In this document: positions 24,272 to 33,172 of the stretch, piece by piece | Layout: every line of letters begins with the position of its first letter | How positions within the stretch are numbered: position 1 is the stretch's first letter | Source: Nocardioides ferulae | GTDB taxonomy: Bacteria; Actinomycetota; Actinomycetes; Propionibacteriales; Nocardioidaceae | Assembly: GCF_003660455.1 (NCBI RefSeq) | Contig: NZ_QZVR01000019.1 | Location: 53,966 to 117,965 of the forward strand | Length of the DNA: 64,000 nucleotides | Direction of reading: 5' to 3' | Notes under the pieces: model-generated | The model's database searches: none | The model's input: the letters and a program-made list of their open reading frames with translations, nothing else | Told to the model about the DNA's origin: nothing | Made by a program: the position numbers and the translations under genes

Positions 24272-25867
24272 GTGTCCCAGGCCAGCACAGCACCGCCCGA
24301 CCTCCGCTCGCTCGTCGACCAGCTGCGCGAACGGCTCGAGGTCGCCCGGCTCGGCGGGTCCGAGTCCGCCCGCCGCAAGCACACCGAGCGCGGCAAGCTG
24401 CTCGCCCGCGACCGGGTCGACCGGCTGCTCGACCCCGGCAGCCCGTTCCTCGAGCTGAGTCCGCTCGCGGCGTACGGCATGTACGGCAGCGGCGCCGAGG
24501 CGGAGGAGTACGCCGTGCCGAGCGCCGGCATCGTCACCGGCATCGGCTCGGTCTCCGGACGCCAGTGCCTGGTGATCGCCAACGACGCCACGGTCAAGGG
24601 CGGCACCTACTACCCGATGACCGTCAAGAAGCACCTGCGGGCGCAGGCCGTCGCGGCGGAGAACCGGCTGCCCTGCCTCTACCTGGTCGACTCCGGCGGC
24701 GCCTTCCTGCCCCGCCAGGACGAGGTGTTTCCTGACCGCGAGCACTTCGGGCGGATCTTCTTCAACCAGGCCCAGATGTCGGCCCGCGGCATCCCGCAGA
24801 TCGCCAGCGTGATGGGCTCCTGCACCGCCGGCGGCGCCTACGTGCCCGCGATGTCCGACGAGACCGTGATCGTCAAGGAGCAGGGCACGATCTTCCTCGG
24901 CGGTCCGCCGCTGGTGAAGGCCGCCACCGGCGAGGTGGTCACCGCCGAGGAGCTCGGCGGCGGCGAGGTGCACGCCCGCACCTCCGGGGTGGTCGACCAT
25001 CTCGCCGACGACGACGCCCACGCCCTCGCGATCGTGCGCAGCATCGTCGACACCTTCGAGCGGCCGGCGCCGTCCTCGCTCGAGGTGCACCCCTCCGAGG
25101 AGCCGCACGAGGACCCCGCCACGCTCTACGACGTGGTGCCCGCCGACACCCGCACCCCCTACGACGTGCGCGAGGTGATCCGCCGCGTCGTCGACGGCAG
25201 CCGGCTGCACGAGTTCAAGAAGCTCTACGGCGAGACGCTCGTGTGCGGCTTCGCCCGCATCCACGGCTACCCGGTGGGCATCATCGCCAACAACGGCATC
25301 CTGTTCAGCGAGTCCGCGCTCAAGGGCGCTCACTTCGTCGAGCTGTGCAACCAGCGCGGCGTGCCGCTGGTCTTCCTGCAGAACATCTCGGGGTTCATGG
25401 TCGGCCGCGAGTACGAGAACCGCGGCATCGCCCGCGACGGCGCCAAGCTGGTCACCGCGGTGTCCTGCTCGGTGGTGCCGAAGCTGACCGTGGTCATCGG
25501 CGGCTCGTTCGGAGCCGGCAACTACGGCATGTGCGGGCGCGCCTACGACCCGCGCTTCCTGTGGATGTGGCCCAACGCGCGGATCTCGGTGATGGGTGGC
25601 GAGCAGGCCGCCTCGGTGCTCGCGACCGTGCGCCGCGACGGCATCGAGGGTCGCGGCGAGAGCTGGTCGGCCGACGAGGAGGAGGCGTTCAAGGCGCCGA
25701 TCCGCGCCCAGTACGACGAGCAGGGCTCGGCCTACTACTCCACCGCCCGGCTCTGGGACGACGGGATCATCGACCCCGCCGAGACCCGTCGCGTGCTCGG
25801 CATGGGCCTCGCGGTCGCCGCGCAGGCGCCGATCCCCGAGCCCTCCTACGGCATCTTCCGCATGTGA
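24272..25867 (+). CDS. Methylcrotonoyl-CoA carboxylase carboxyltransferase (beta) subunit
   Basis: A 531-residue carboxyltransferase of the acyl-CoA carboxylase family (AccD1/LiuB/MccB type). Two ClpP-like halves are visible: the acyl-CoA half with LYLVDSGGAFLPRQDEVFPD and GSCTAGGAYVPAMSDE, and the biotin half with FLQNISGFMVGREYENRGI and VIGGSFGAGNYGMCGRAY. The LPRQDEVFPD segment, an operon with a biotin carboxylase and HMG-CoA lyase, and length favour 3-methylcrotonyl-CoA (leucine pathway) over propionyl-CoA. GTG start without Shine-Dalgarno, so probably leaderless; divergent from metY. Confidence 0.92.
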   Translation: MSQASTAPPDLRSLVDQLRERLEVARLGGSESARRKHTERGKLLARDRVDRLLDPGSPFLELSPLAAYGMYGSGAEAEEYAVPSAGIVTGIGSVSGRQCLVIANDATVKGGTYYPMTVKKHLRAQAVAAENRLPCLYLVDSGGAFLPRQDEVFPDREHFGRIFFNQAQMSARGIPQIASVMGSCTAGGAYVPAMSDETVIVKEQGTIFLGGPPLVKAATGEVVTAEELGGGEVHARTSGVVDHLADDDAHALAIVRSIVDTFERPAPSSLEVHPSEEPHEDPATLYDVVPADTRTPYDVREVIRRVVDGSRLHEFKKLYGETLVCGFARIHGYPVGIIANNGILFSESALKGAHFVELCNQRGVPLVFLQNISGFMVGREYENRGIARDGAKLVTAVSCSVVPKLTVVIGGSFGAGNYGMCGRAYDPRFLWMWPNARISVMGGEQAASVLATVRRDGIEGRGESWSADEEEAFKAPIRAQYDEQGSAYYSTARLWDDGIIDPAETRRVLGMGLAVAAQAPIPEPSYGIFRM

Positions 25868-25878
25868 GGCGGCATCCC

Positions 25879-27795
25879 ATGACCACCCTCCACACCGTCC
25901 TGATCGCCAACCGCGGCGAGATCGCCCTGCGGGTGATGCGCACCTGCCGCCGGATGGGGCTGCGCACCGTCGCGGTCTACACCGACCTCGACGCCGACGC
26001 CCCACACGTCCGCGCCGCCGACGACGCGGTGCGGGTGCCGTCCTACCTCGACGTCGACGCGGTCGTCGCCGCCGCGGTCGACAGCGGCGCCGACGCGGTG
26101 CACCCCGGCTACGGCTTCCTCTCCGAGCGGGCGCCCTTCGCGCGGGCGCTGGCCGAGGCGGGCGTCGCCCTCGTCGGGCCCACTGCCGAGGTGATCGACC
26201 TGATGGGGCGCAAGGACGCCGCCCGCGAGGTCGCGGTCGCCGCCGGCGTGCCGGTCGTGCCGTCGTACTCCCTCGACGACGACCCGGCGACCTACGCCTA
26301 CCCAGTCCTGGTCAAGGCCGCCGCCGGGGGCGGCGGCAAGGGCATGCGCGTGGTGCGCTCGGCCGCCGAGCTGCCCGAGGCGGTGGCCGCCGCCCGGCGC
26401 GAGGCCGCCACCGCGTTCGGCGACGACACCCTGCTCGTGGAGGTCTACGTCGAGCGCGGCCGGCACATCGAGGTGCAGGTGCTCGGCGACACCCACGGCA
26501 ACGTCGTCCACCTCTTCGAGCGCGACTGCTCGCCGCAGCGCCGGCACCAGAAGGTGCTGGAGGAGGCGCCCGGCCCCACCGTCGACGCCGATCTCCGGTC
26601 GCGGCTGACCACGGCCGCGGTCGACCTCGCCCGCCACGTCGGCTACGTCGGGGCCGGCACCGTGGAGTTCCTCGTCGACGCCGACACCGGCGCGGCGTAC
26701 TTCCTGGAGATGAACACCCGGCTCCAGGTCGAGCACCCGGTCACCGAGGCGGTCACCGGGGTCGACCTGGTCGAGCTGCAGCTGCGGGTGGCCGCGGGCG
26801 AGCCGCTGCCGCTCACCCAGGACGACCTCACGCTGACCGGGCACGCGATCGAGGCCCGGGTGTACGCCGAGGACGCCTACGGCGGCTTCCTGCCGCAGGC
26901 CGGCACGGCCGTGCTGGTGCGGTGGCCCGACCCGGGCCTGGCCCGGGTCGACCACGCGCTGGCCGACGGCCAGGTGGTCAGCACCTCCTACGACCCGATG
27001 CTGGGCAAGGTGGTCGTGCACGGGCCGGACCGCGAGTCGGCGCGCCGCGGCCTGGTCGCCGCCCTCGACGAGACCGCGATCCTGGGGCTGACGACCAACA
27101 CCGGCTTCCTGCGCGAGCTGGTGGCCGGCCCCGAGTTCGCCGCCGCGACCATCGACACCGCCTGGCTGGACCGGGCCACCTTCACCGCCCCCGACCCCGC
27201 CACCGCCCGCACCATCGCCGCCTGGACCGACGTCGCCGTGCGCACGATGACCAGCGAGGTGCCCTCGCCGTTCCGGCCCGACGGCTGGCGGCTCGGCGCC
27301 GACCCGGCGCCCGTGCTGGTCGAGCTGGACGACGTGACGCTGAGCGTCGACCGGGCCCGCGGGCTGGTCGGCGGCCCCGACGACACCGTCGAGGTCCGCG
27401 AGTTCCGCTGCGACCACCACGTGGTGGTGCTCGGCGTCGGCGGCCGGCGCCACCAGGCCGTGGTCAACGCCGATCGGCACACCGTCGAGGTCGTCCACCA
27501 CGGACACCGGCACGTGTTCACCCGCCCCGACGTGTTCGCCGACGACGCGGTCGCCGCGGGCGACGGCACCCTGGTCGCACCGATGCCGGGCACCCTGCTG
27601 GAGGTGCGGGTCGCCGAGGGCGCCCGGGTCGGGCACGGCGAGGTCCTCGGGGTGCTGGAGGCGATGAAGATGGAGGTCGCGCTGACCGCTCCCTTCGCCG
27701 GCACCGTGTCCGCCGTCGGCGCCGCCGCGGGCGCGCAGGTGGCGCTCGGGGCGATGCTGTTCCAGGTCGACCCTGCCGAGACCCAGGAGGATTGA
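25879..27795 (+). CDS. Acyl-CoA carboxylase alpha subunit: biotin carboxylase plus biotin carrier (methylcrotonyl-CoA carboxylase type)
   Basis: A 638-residue protein of AccA/LiuD/MccA type. Biotin carboxylase domain (about 1-450): IANRGEIALRVMRTCRRMG, the ATP loop VKAAAGGGGKGMRVV, and FLEMNTRLQVEHPVTE. The carrier domain is at the C-terminus with the biotinylation motif LEAMKMEV (about residues 593-600). It carboxylates its biotin with bicarbonate and ATP and hands it to the upstream beta subunit. ATG 25879, 11 bp after the beta subunit gene. Second gene of the leucine degradation operon. Confidence 0.94.
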   Translation: MTTLHTVLIANRGEIALRVMRTCRRMGLRTVAVYTDLDADAPHVRAADDAVRVPSYLDVDAVVAAAVDSGADAVHPGYGFLSERAPFARALAEAGVALVGPTAEVIDLMGRKDAAREVAVAAGVPVVPSYSLDDDPATYAYPVLVKAAAGGGGKGMRVVRSAAELPEAVAAARREAATAFGDDTLLVEVYVERGRHIEVQVLGDTHGNVVHLFERDCSPQRRHQKVLEEAPGPTVDADLRSRLTTAAVDLARHVGYVGAGTVEFLVDADTGAAYFLEMNTRLQVEHPVTEAVTGVDLVELQLRVAAGEPLPLTQDDLTLTGHAIEARVYAEDAYGGFLPQAGTAVLVRWPDPGLARVDHALADGQVVSTSYDPMLGKVVVHGPDRESARRGLVAALDETAILGLTTNTGFLRELVAGPEFAAATIDTAWLDRATFTAPDPATARTIAAWTDVAVRTMTSEVPSPFRPDGWRLGADPAPVLVELDDVTLSVDRARGLVGGPDDTVEVREFRCDHHVVVLGVGGRRHQAVVNADRHTVEVVHHGHRHVFTRPDVFADDAVAAGDGTLVAPMPGTLLEVRVAEGARVGHGEVLGVLEAMKMEVALTAPFAGTVSAVGAAAGAQVALGAMLFQVDPAETQED

Positions 27796-27796
27796 G

Positions 27797-28750
27797 ATGA
27801 CCGGCATGCGCGCCCCGATGGTGGTGCCGGCGCACCCGACGCCGATCGCCCCGCTGCCGAGAGCGGTGACGATCTACGAGGTCGGCCCCCGCGACGGGCT
27901 GCAGAACGAGTCCGCCCAGGTGCCCACCGAGGTCAAGGCCGAGTTCGTGCGCCGGCTCCTCGACGCGGGGTTGCCGGTCGTCGAGGCGACCAGCTTCGTG
28001 TCGCCGAAGTGGGTGCCCCAGCTCGCCGACGCCGAGCAGCTGCTGCGAGCGCTGGGCCCCACCGCCGTGCAGCTGCCGGTGCTGGTGCCGAACGAGCGCG
28101 GCCTGGACCGGGCGCTGGAGCTGGGCTGCCGCCGGATCGCGATCTTCGCCTCCGCCACCGACACCTTCGCCCGCAAGAACCTCAACCGCGACCTGGAGGG
28201 CCAGTTCGCGATGTTCGAGCCGACCATGGCCCGCGCCCTCGACGCCGGCGTCGACGTCCGCGCCTACGTCTCGATGTGCTTCGGCGACCCGTGGGAGGGC
28301 GCGGTGCCGCTCGAGCAGGTCGTCGCCGTGGGTCACCGGCTGCTCGACCTGGGCGCCTCCCAGCTCAGCCTCGGCGACACCATCGGGGTGGGCACCCCCG
28401 GTCACGTGACCGCGCTGGTCGGCGCTTTCGAGGCCGCCGGGGTGGCCACCGACCGGCTCGCGATGCACTTCCACGACACCTACGGGCAGGCACTGGCCAA
28501 CGCCTACGCCGCGCTCCAGAGCGGCATCACGACGTACGACGCCAGCGCCGGCGGGCTGGGCGGCTGCCCCTACGCCCACAGCGCGACCGGCAACCTGGCC
28601 ACCGAGGACCTGCTCTGGATGCTGCAGGGGCTCGGCATCGAGACCGGCGTCGATCTCGAGCAGGTGGCGGCCACCAGCGTCTGGATGGCCAAGCAGCTCG
28701 GCCGGCCGAGCCCGTCGGCCGTCGTGCGCGCCTTCGGCGGCGGGTCCTGA
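27797..28750 (+). CDS. mvaB: Hydroxymethylglutaryl-CoA lyase
   Basis: A 317-residue TIM-barrel lyase that splits HMG-CoA into acetoacetate and acetyl-CoA, the last step of leucine breakdown. Seen are the entry strand YEVGPRDGLQNES, metal ligands His224 and His226 in MHFHDTYG, and the catalytic loop AGGLGGCPYA with Cys257. ATG 27797 is 1 bp after the biotin carboxylase stop, so the three genes are one operon. Isovaleryl-CoA dehydrogenase and methylglutaconyl-CoA hydratase are not in the window. Confidence 0.95.
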   Translation: MTGMRAPMVVPAHPTPIAPLPRAVTIYEVGPRDGLQNESAQVPTEVKAEFVRRLLDAGLPVVEATSFVSPKWVPQLADAEQLLRALGPTAVQLPVLVPNERGLDRALELGCRRIAIFASATDTFARKNLNRDLEGQFAMFEPTMARALDAGVDVRAYVSMCFGDPWEGAVPLEQVVAVGHRLLDLGASQLSLGDTIGVGTPGHVTALVGAFEAAGVATDRLAMHFHDTYGQALANAYAALQSGITTYDASAGGLGGCPYAHSATGNLATEDLLWMLQGLGIETGVDLEQVAATSVWMAKQLGRPSPSAVVRAFGGGS

Positions 28751-28814
28751 CCCGCCCCGCGGCCGGCCGGTCCCGGGCGGCGGTCGTCCCGGACGGTCCG
28801 GCAGAATCGACGCC

Positions 28815-29909
28815 ATGAGCCGGGTCGTCTATCTGCACGTCGGTGCTCCCAAGACCGGCACCACCTACCTGCAGGACCGGCTGACCCGCAACGCCCGCAC
28901 CCTGGCGCGCCACGGCGTCCACGTGCCCACGGGCTCACCGCTCGTGACGCCGGCGCTTTTCCAGTTCCGGGCGGCGCTCGATCTGCTCGGCCAGGACTGG
29001 GGCGGCGCGCCCGGCCACGCGCGCGGCGCCTGGGACACCCTGGTGCGCAAGGTGTCCCGCATGGACGGCACCGTGGTGGTGAGCCACGAGATCCTGGCGC
29101 CCGCGCCCCCCGAGCGGGCGGCCCGGGCGGTGCGCGAGCTCGGCGACGGCGCCGAGGTGCACCTGGTCTACTCCGCACGCGACCTGGCCCGCCAGCTGCC
29201 GGCGGCCTGGCAGGAGAGCATCAAGCAGGGCCGCAAGTGGCGCTACCGCCGCTTCCTGCGGCTGTCTCAGGAGGGCCGCACCTGGTTCTCCCGCGCCTTC
29301 GACCTGCCGAAGGTGCTCGAGACCTGGGGTGCGGACCTGCCGCCCGAGCGGATCCACCTGGTGACCGTGCCGGCCCCCGGCAGCGCGCCCCGCGACGAGC
29401 TGTGGCTGCGGTTCTGCACCGCCCTGGGCATCGACCCCGCCTGGGCGCCGCGGGACAGCGACCAGGCCAACCGCTCGCTCGGCACCGCCGAGACCCAGCT
29501 GATCCGGCGGCTGAACCGCCGCCTGGACCGCGCCACCCGGCGCGAGGCCAGCTTCGACGAGCTGATCCGCGGCATGCTCGCCCAGGACGAGCTGGTGCGG
29601 CGCAACTCCCCGGCGGTGCGGATGCCACCCGCACTGCACCCGTGGGCGGCCGAGCAGGCCGAGCGCTGGATCGGCTGGGTGCGCGACTCCGGCGTGCACG
29701 TCGTGGGCGACCTCGACGACCTGCGCCCGGTGCCGCAGCCCGACGGCGAGCCGTGGCGCGACCCCGACAAGGTGCGCGCCAAGCGCCAGCTCGGGGCCGC
29801 GGTCGACGCGCTCGCGGCGATGACCACGGAGGCGGCCCGCCGCCGCGACCCCGACGACCGGCTGCTGGCCCGGGCACGAGAGGCCACCGGCCGGTGGCGT
29901 GAGCGCTGA
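28815..29909 (+). CDS. Sulfotransferase-like P-loop protein
   Basis: A 364-residue protein starting VVYLHVGAPKTGTTYLQDRL, the 5'-phosphosulfate-binding loop of PAPS-dependent sulfotransferases; a second family feature is the EVHLVYSARDLARQLPAAWQ segment (3'-phosphate-binding region with Ser and Arg, about residues 116-135). The C-terminal third is charged and helical. No transmembrane segment. A second protein of the same kind is encoded at 31068-32282 with the same architecture and about the same length, separated by an unknown gene; all three genes overlap. Acceptor is unknown, possibly a cell-surface glycan or lipid. Confidence 0.75.
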   Translation: MSRVVYLHVGAPKTGTTYLQDRLTRNARTLARHGVHVPTGSPLVTPALFQFRAALDLLGQDWGGAPGHARGAWDTLVRKVSRMDGTVVVSHEILAPAPPERAARAVRELGDGAEVHLVYSARDLARQLPAAWQESIKQGRKWRYRRFLRLSQEGRTWFSRAFDLPKVLETWGADLPPERIHLVTVPAPGSAPRDELWLRFCTALGIDPAWAPRDSDQANRSLGTAETQLIRRLNRRLDRATRREASFDELIRGMLAQDELVRRNSPAVRMPPALHPWAAEQAERWIGWVRDSGVHVVGDLDDLRPVPQPDGEPWRDPDKVRAKRQLGAAVDALAAMTTEAARRRDPDDRLLARAREATGRWRER

Positions 29910-31071
29910 GGTGACTCCCCGCGCCTGGGGCTGGGTGGCCCACCTCCGCGACGGCGGCAGCACGCCGTGGCGGTCGTGGGCGGGTGAGGCGGAGCCGCAG
30001 GGCTCCTACCTTCCGGGCGCCCAGCAGCTCGAGCTGCTGCGCCGCCTGAACGCCGAGGCACCCGTCTCGCCGGCGCTGGCCGCCCGCGTGCTCGCGGCCT
30101 CCGCGCCCGGCCGCGGCCGCCCGGAGCTGCTCCTCGAGGGGGCCGCGGCGCCCTCGCCGCACGGACTGCCCCCCGTCGACCCCGCCCGGCTGCCCGACGA
30201 CGAGCTGGTCCGGGTGGCGGCCGGGCTGCTCGCCGAGGACCTCAGCGCCGCGACGGTGCCCTCGCCCCCGCGGGCCACGCGCCGCCCCTGGCAGCGGCCG
30301 TACCGCCTGGTCGGCGACCCCTGGCTGGCCGACCCGATCCGAGAGGGCCTGGTCGCTGCCGCCCGCCCCCCCGGCGGTCCCCGGGCCACGGTGCTGATCG
30401 CCGGCACCGACCTGGCCACGATGCTCACCCACGCCTGGGCGCTGCGCTGCTTCGGTCCCGGAGCGCCGCCCTGGGCGGAGTGGCTCGACGAGGCCCTCCG
30501 GCCCGGCCGGCTGCCGGCCAGCGTCGACCTGGTGCGCTCGGCCCGGCACTGGTCCGAACGGGTCGGCCCGCGCCGGCTGACCGTCGTGCTCGACCCCACC
30601 GCGGTGCCCCGGCTCGCGGGCGCGCCCCGGCGCCGCGCTCGCGCGATCACCGACCGGGTCCCCGCCGTCCCGGCCGACGCCGCCGAGCTCGCCCGCCGGG
30701 TCGGGCCGGTGCTCGGCGTGCTCGTCGCGCCCGAGCGGCGCGAGCTGCTGCTGCGCCGGGTGCTGCTGCCCCGGCTGGCCGGCGCCGGCCCCACGCTCAC
30801 CGTGCCCCCCGACCGGCTGCGCCGGGTACGCCGCCGGGCCGCCCGGGTGCGCGACGCCCTGCTCGAGGGCCGATACGCTGTGCACGGCGATCCGAGCGCG
30901 CTGCTGCCGCGCTCGGCGGCCGGGCCCACCGGGCCGACGGGGCCAGCCACGACGGAGCCCGACGGAGCCGCCGTGCTGTCCCTGGCGCTGCGACTGCTGC
31001 GCGAGCCCGGGCCGGCCGGTGAGGGCCCGCGCGACCGGCGTGGCGCCCCCGACACGGAGGGAGCGACGTGA
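29899..31071 (+). CDS. Hypothetical protein between two sulfotransferase-like genes
   Basis: A 390-residue protein I do not recognise. It is rich in Arg, Pro and Ala, with no signal peptide or clear membrane helix. The middle (ATVLIAGTDLATMLTHAWALRCFGPGAPPWAEWLDEAL and RRLTVVLDPTAVPRLAG) suggests alternating strand/helix like a Rossmann or glycosyltransferase-type fold, but no catalytic motif stands out. The start used here overlaps the upstream gene by 11 bp; GTG 29911 would avoid overlap. Its stop overlaps the next sulfotransferase-like gene by 4 bp, so it is part of the same operon and probably the same process. Confidence 0.6.
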   Translation: MSAEVTPRAWGWVAHLRDGGSTPWRSWAGEAEPQGSYLPGAQQLELLRRLNAEAPVSPALAARVLAASAPGRGRPELLLEGAAAPSPHGLPPVDPARLPDDELVRVAAGLLAEDLSAATVPSPPRATRRPWQRPYRLVGDPWLADPIREGLVAAARPPGGPRATVLIAGTDLATMLTHAWALRCFGPGAPPWAEWLDEALRPGRLPASVDLVRSARHWSERVGPRRLTVVLDPTAVPRLAGAPRRRARAITDRVPAVPADAAELARRVGPVLGVLVAPERRELLLRRVLLPRLAGAGPTLTVPPDRLRRVRRRAARVRDALLEGRYAVHGDPSALLPRSAAGPTGPTGPATTEPDGAAVLSLALRLLREPGPAGEGPRDRRGAPDTEGAT

Positions 31072-32282
31072 GCGAGCGGGTTCTCCTGCACGTCGGCACG
31101 CCGAAGACCGGCACGTCGTACCTCCAAGACGTGCTGTTCCGCAATCGCGACCGGCTGCTCGACGCCGGCCTGTGCTACCCCGCGAAGCGGTTCGACGACC
31201 ACTTCCTGGCCGCGCTCGACCTGCAGCGGCTCACCTGGGGCGGCCTCGAGGCCGAGGCGGTCGGCGCCTGGGACCGGCTCGCCGGCCAGGTCCGCCGCCA
31301 CCACGGCACCGCGATCGTGAGCCACGAGGTGTTCGCCGCCGCCTCGCGCTCGCAGGCCGACCGGGCCCTGACCTCGCTGGGCCACCGCAACGGCACCGAG
31401 GTGCACCTGGTGCTGTCGGTGCGCGACCTGGTGCGCCAGATCCCGGCCGAGTGGCAGGAGAACGTCAAGCACCGCAGCCCGATCGGCTACGCCCAGTTCC
31501 TCCAGCAGATCCAGGACCCGGAGCGGTCCTCGCGCATCGGGTCGTGGTTCTGGAGCGTGCAGGAGGTGCCCGACATCCTCGACCGGTGGGCCTTCGACCT
31601 GCCACCCGAGCGGGTGCACCTGGTGACGGTGCCCCCCGCCGGCGGCGCCCCCGAGGTGCTCTGGAAGCGCTTCAGCGCCGCGTTCGGCCTCGACGGTGTC
31701 GACCTCGACCTGCACGGCGAGCGGTCGAACCCGTCGATGGGGGTGCCCGAGACGGCGCTCATGCGGCGGATCAACGCCGCGGTCAACGACGTCGTGCCGC
31801 CGGCCGACTACCGCCCGCTGGTGCGGGAGCTGCTCGCCCACCAGACGCTCTCCCAGCGCACCCGCTCGCCGCGGCTGGCGCTGCCGGCCGAGGTGCAGGC
31901 GTGGGTGCGGGAGCGGGAGGAGGCCTGGGTCGCGACGCTGCGCGAGCGTGGCTACGACGTGGTCGGCGACCTCGACGACCTCGTGGGCGCCGCCCCCACG
32001 AGCCCGTGGACCGACCCCGACCACCCGTCGGAGAAGCAGGTCGCGGCAGCGGCCGTCGACGCGATCAAGGCGCTGACCGTCGAGGCCGCCCGGCTGCGGC
32101 ACTCCGAGGAGCAGCTGCACCGTGAGCTCGCCGAGACCCGGGCCGCCCTGGAGCGCTCCTACCTGCGCCCGTCCTACCGGCTGCGCGAGAAGCTGGTGCG
32201 CCGGCTCGAGACCGGTGCCGCCGGGCAGCGGCTGATGCGGCTCTACCGTCGGGTGCGGGGCAGGAGCTCGCGGTCGGCGTAG
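31068..32282 (+). CDS. Sulfotransferase-like P-loop protein, paralogue of the gene two upstream
   Basis: A 404-residue protein with VLLHVGTPKTGTSYLQDVLF as 5'-phosphosulfate-binding loop and EVHLVLSVRDLVRQIPAEWQ as the 3'-phosphate region. Conserved blocks shared with the first sulfotransferase-like protein (TWGG, VVSHE/IVSHE, LPPERVHLVTVP, DVVGDLDDL) show the two are paralogues. The C-terminus adds a coiled-coil-like helix and a basic tail (LREKLVRRLETGAAGQRLMRLYRR). GTG 31068 overlaps the preceding stop; the 3' end overlaps the convergent EcsC gene by 40 bp. Confidence 0.75.
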   Translation: MSERVLLHVGTPKTGTSYLQDVLFRNRDRLLDAGLCYPAKRFDDHFLAALDLQRLTWGGLEAEAVGAWDRLAGQVRRHHGTAIVSHEVFAAASRSQADRALTSLGHRNGTEVHLVLSVRDLVRQIPAEWQENVKHRSPIGYAQFLQQIQDPERSSRIGSWFWSVQEVPDILDRWAFDLPPERVHLVTVPPAGGAPEVLWKRFSAAFGLDGVDLDLHGERSNPSMGVPETALMRRINAAVNDVVPPADYRPLVRELLAHQTLSQRTRSPRLALPAEVQAWVREREEAWVATLRERGYDVVGDLDDLVGAAPTSPWTDPDHPSEKQVAAAAVDAIKALTVEAARLRHSEEQLHRELAETRAALERSYLRPSYRLREKLVRRLETGAAGQRLMRLYRRVRGRSSRSA

Positions 32283-32923
32283 CGGCCGACCTTCCATGTC
32301 GTCCAGCCGTCGGCTCCGGCGCCGACCAGGCCGCCGACCACCGGGACCCGCCGGCCGACCGTGACCGCGAGCCGCTTGCCCGCCACCCGCGAGATCAGGT
32401 CGGAGGCGACCTCGTGCGAGATCACGCGGTCGATCGCGGGGTCGTGCGCGGGGGCCGTGGCGAGCGCCATCGGAGGTGCGGGCAGCTTGCGCTTCTTGAC
32501 CAGCGAGTTCACGGCGTCCTCGCCCAGGACGCACACCAGGACCGCGTTGCGCACCCGCGGGTCCTCGAGGTCGTAGCCGCGCAGGTGGGCGATGCCGGCG
32601 ATCATCCGGCACTGCAGCAGCGCCACGCCGGTGATGTTGGTCGGGATCGTCACCGCCGCGGTCACCAGGCCGCCGAGGTTCGTGACGAAGCCCTGCGCCC
32701 CGGCGTAGCGCACGTGGTTCTCGATCAGCTCGTGGATCGCCTTGTCGACGTCGCCGTGCTGCTCCGCGAGCTGCTTGTCCGCGGCCTTCGCCGCCGGCGG
32801 CAGCGGGCCGACGCCGTGGATGGCGCGGTGCAGCGCCTCGCGCACGAACGAGGTCGTCAAGCTGGGCGCCAGATGCGGCACGTGCGGCGCCAGGCGCTTG
32901 CCGATGCTGCCCTTCACGCTCAT
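32243..32923 (-). CDS. EcsC family protein
   Basis: A 226-residue protein of the EcsC family: the central GGLVTAAVTIPTNITGVALLQCRMIAGIAHLRGYD segment is characteristic, with a hydrophobic helix that may attach to membrane, and a C-terminal glycine-rich hydrophobic stretch (RRVPVVGGLVGAGADGWTTW). EcsC is linked to the Ecs ABC transporter in Bacillus, but stand-alone actinobacterial members have no assigned role. Single gene; its 3' end overlaps the convergent sulfotransferase-like gene by 40 bp. Confidence 0.82.
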   Translation of the reverse strand: MSVKGSIGKRLAPHVPHLAPSLTTSFVREALHRAIHGVGPLPPAAKAADKQLAEQHGDVDKAIHELIENHVRYAGAQGFVTNLGGLVTAAVTIPTNITGVALLQCRMIAGIAHLRGYDLEDPRVRNAVLVCVLGEDAVNSLVKKRKLPAPPMALATAPAHDPAIDRVISHEVASDLISRVAGKRLAVTVGRRVPVVGGLVGAGADGWTTWKVGRYADRELLPRTRR

Positions 32924-33036
32924 GAGCGCATCCTACGGAGCCGGGTGAATCGCCGTCGTGCCTCCCGTGTGCTCCTCTGTGCGCACGTGCGCGGCTTCGC
33001 ACCTGCGTCGGCGCGATCGGGGTGCTGCGCGCCTCT

Positions 33037-33096
33037 GGTCTCGACCCGCTCCGTCGCGACCTCGTCCCTCGGTCGCGGTCGCTTGCTCGACCACCG
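33037..33096. repeat. GGTCTCGAC...GCTCGACCACC interspersed repeat variant
   Basis: Begins GGTCTCGACCCGCTCCG and ends TTGCTCGACCACCG, in the gap between the EcsC and Aat genes. This is the inverted pair (GGTCTCGAC / GGTGGTCGAGC) of the short palindromic repeat that I know to be frequent between genes in Nocardioides. A smaller variant is at 49078-49118. Confidence 0.5.
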
Positions 33097-33172
33097 ACGT
33101 GAGGTCCGCTGGCGCGCCCCTCACCGACCACCGACAACCGATCCGCTGCCGCGTCTCGGTTACCTTCGGCGG

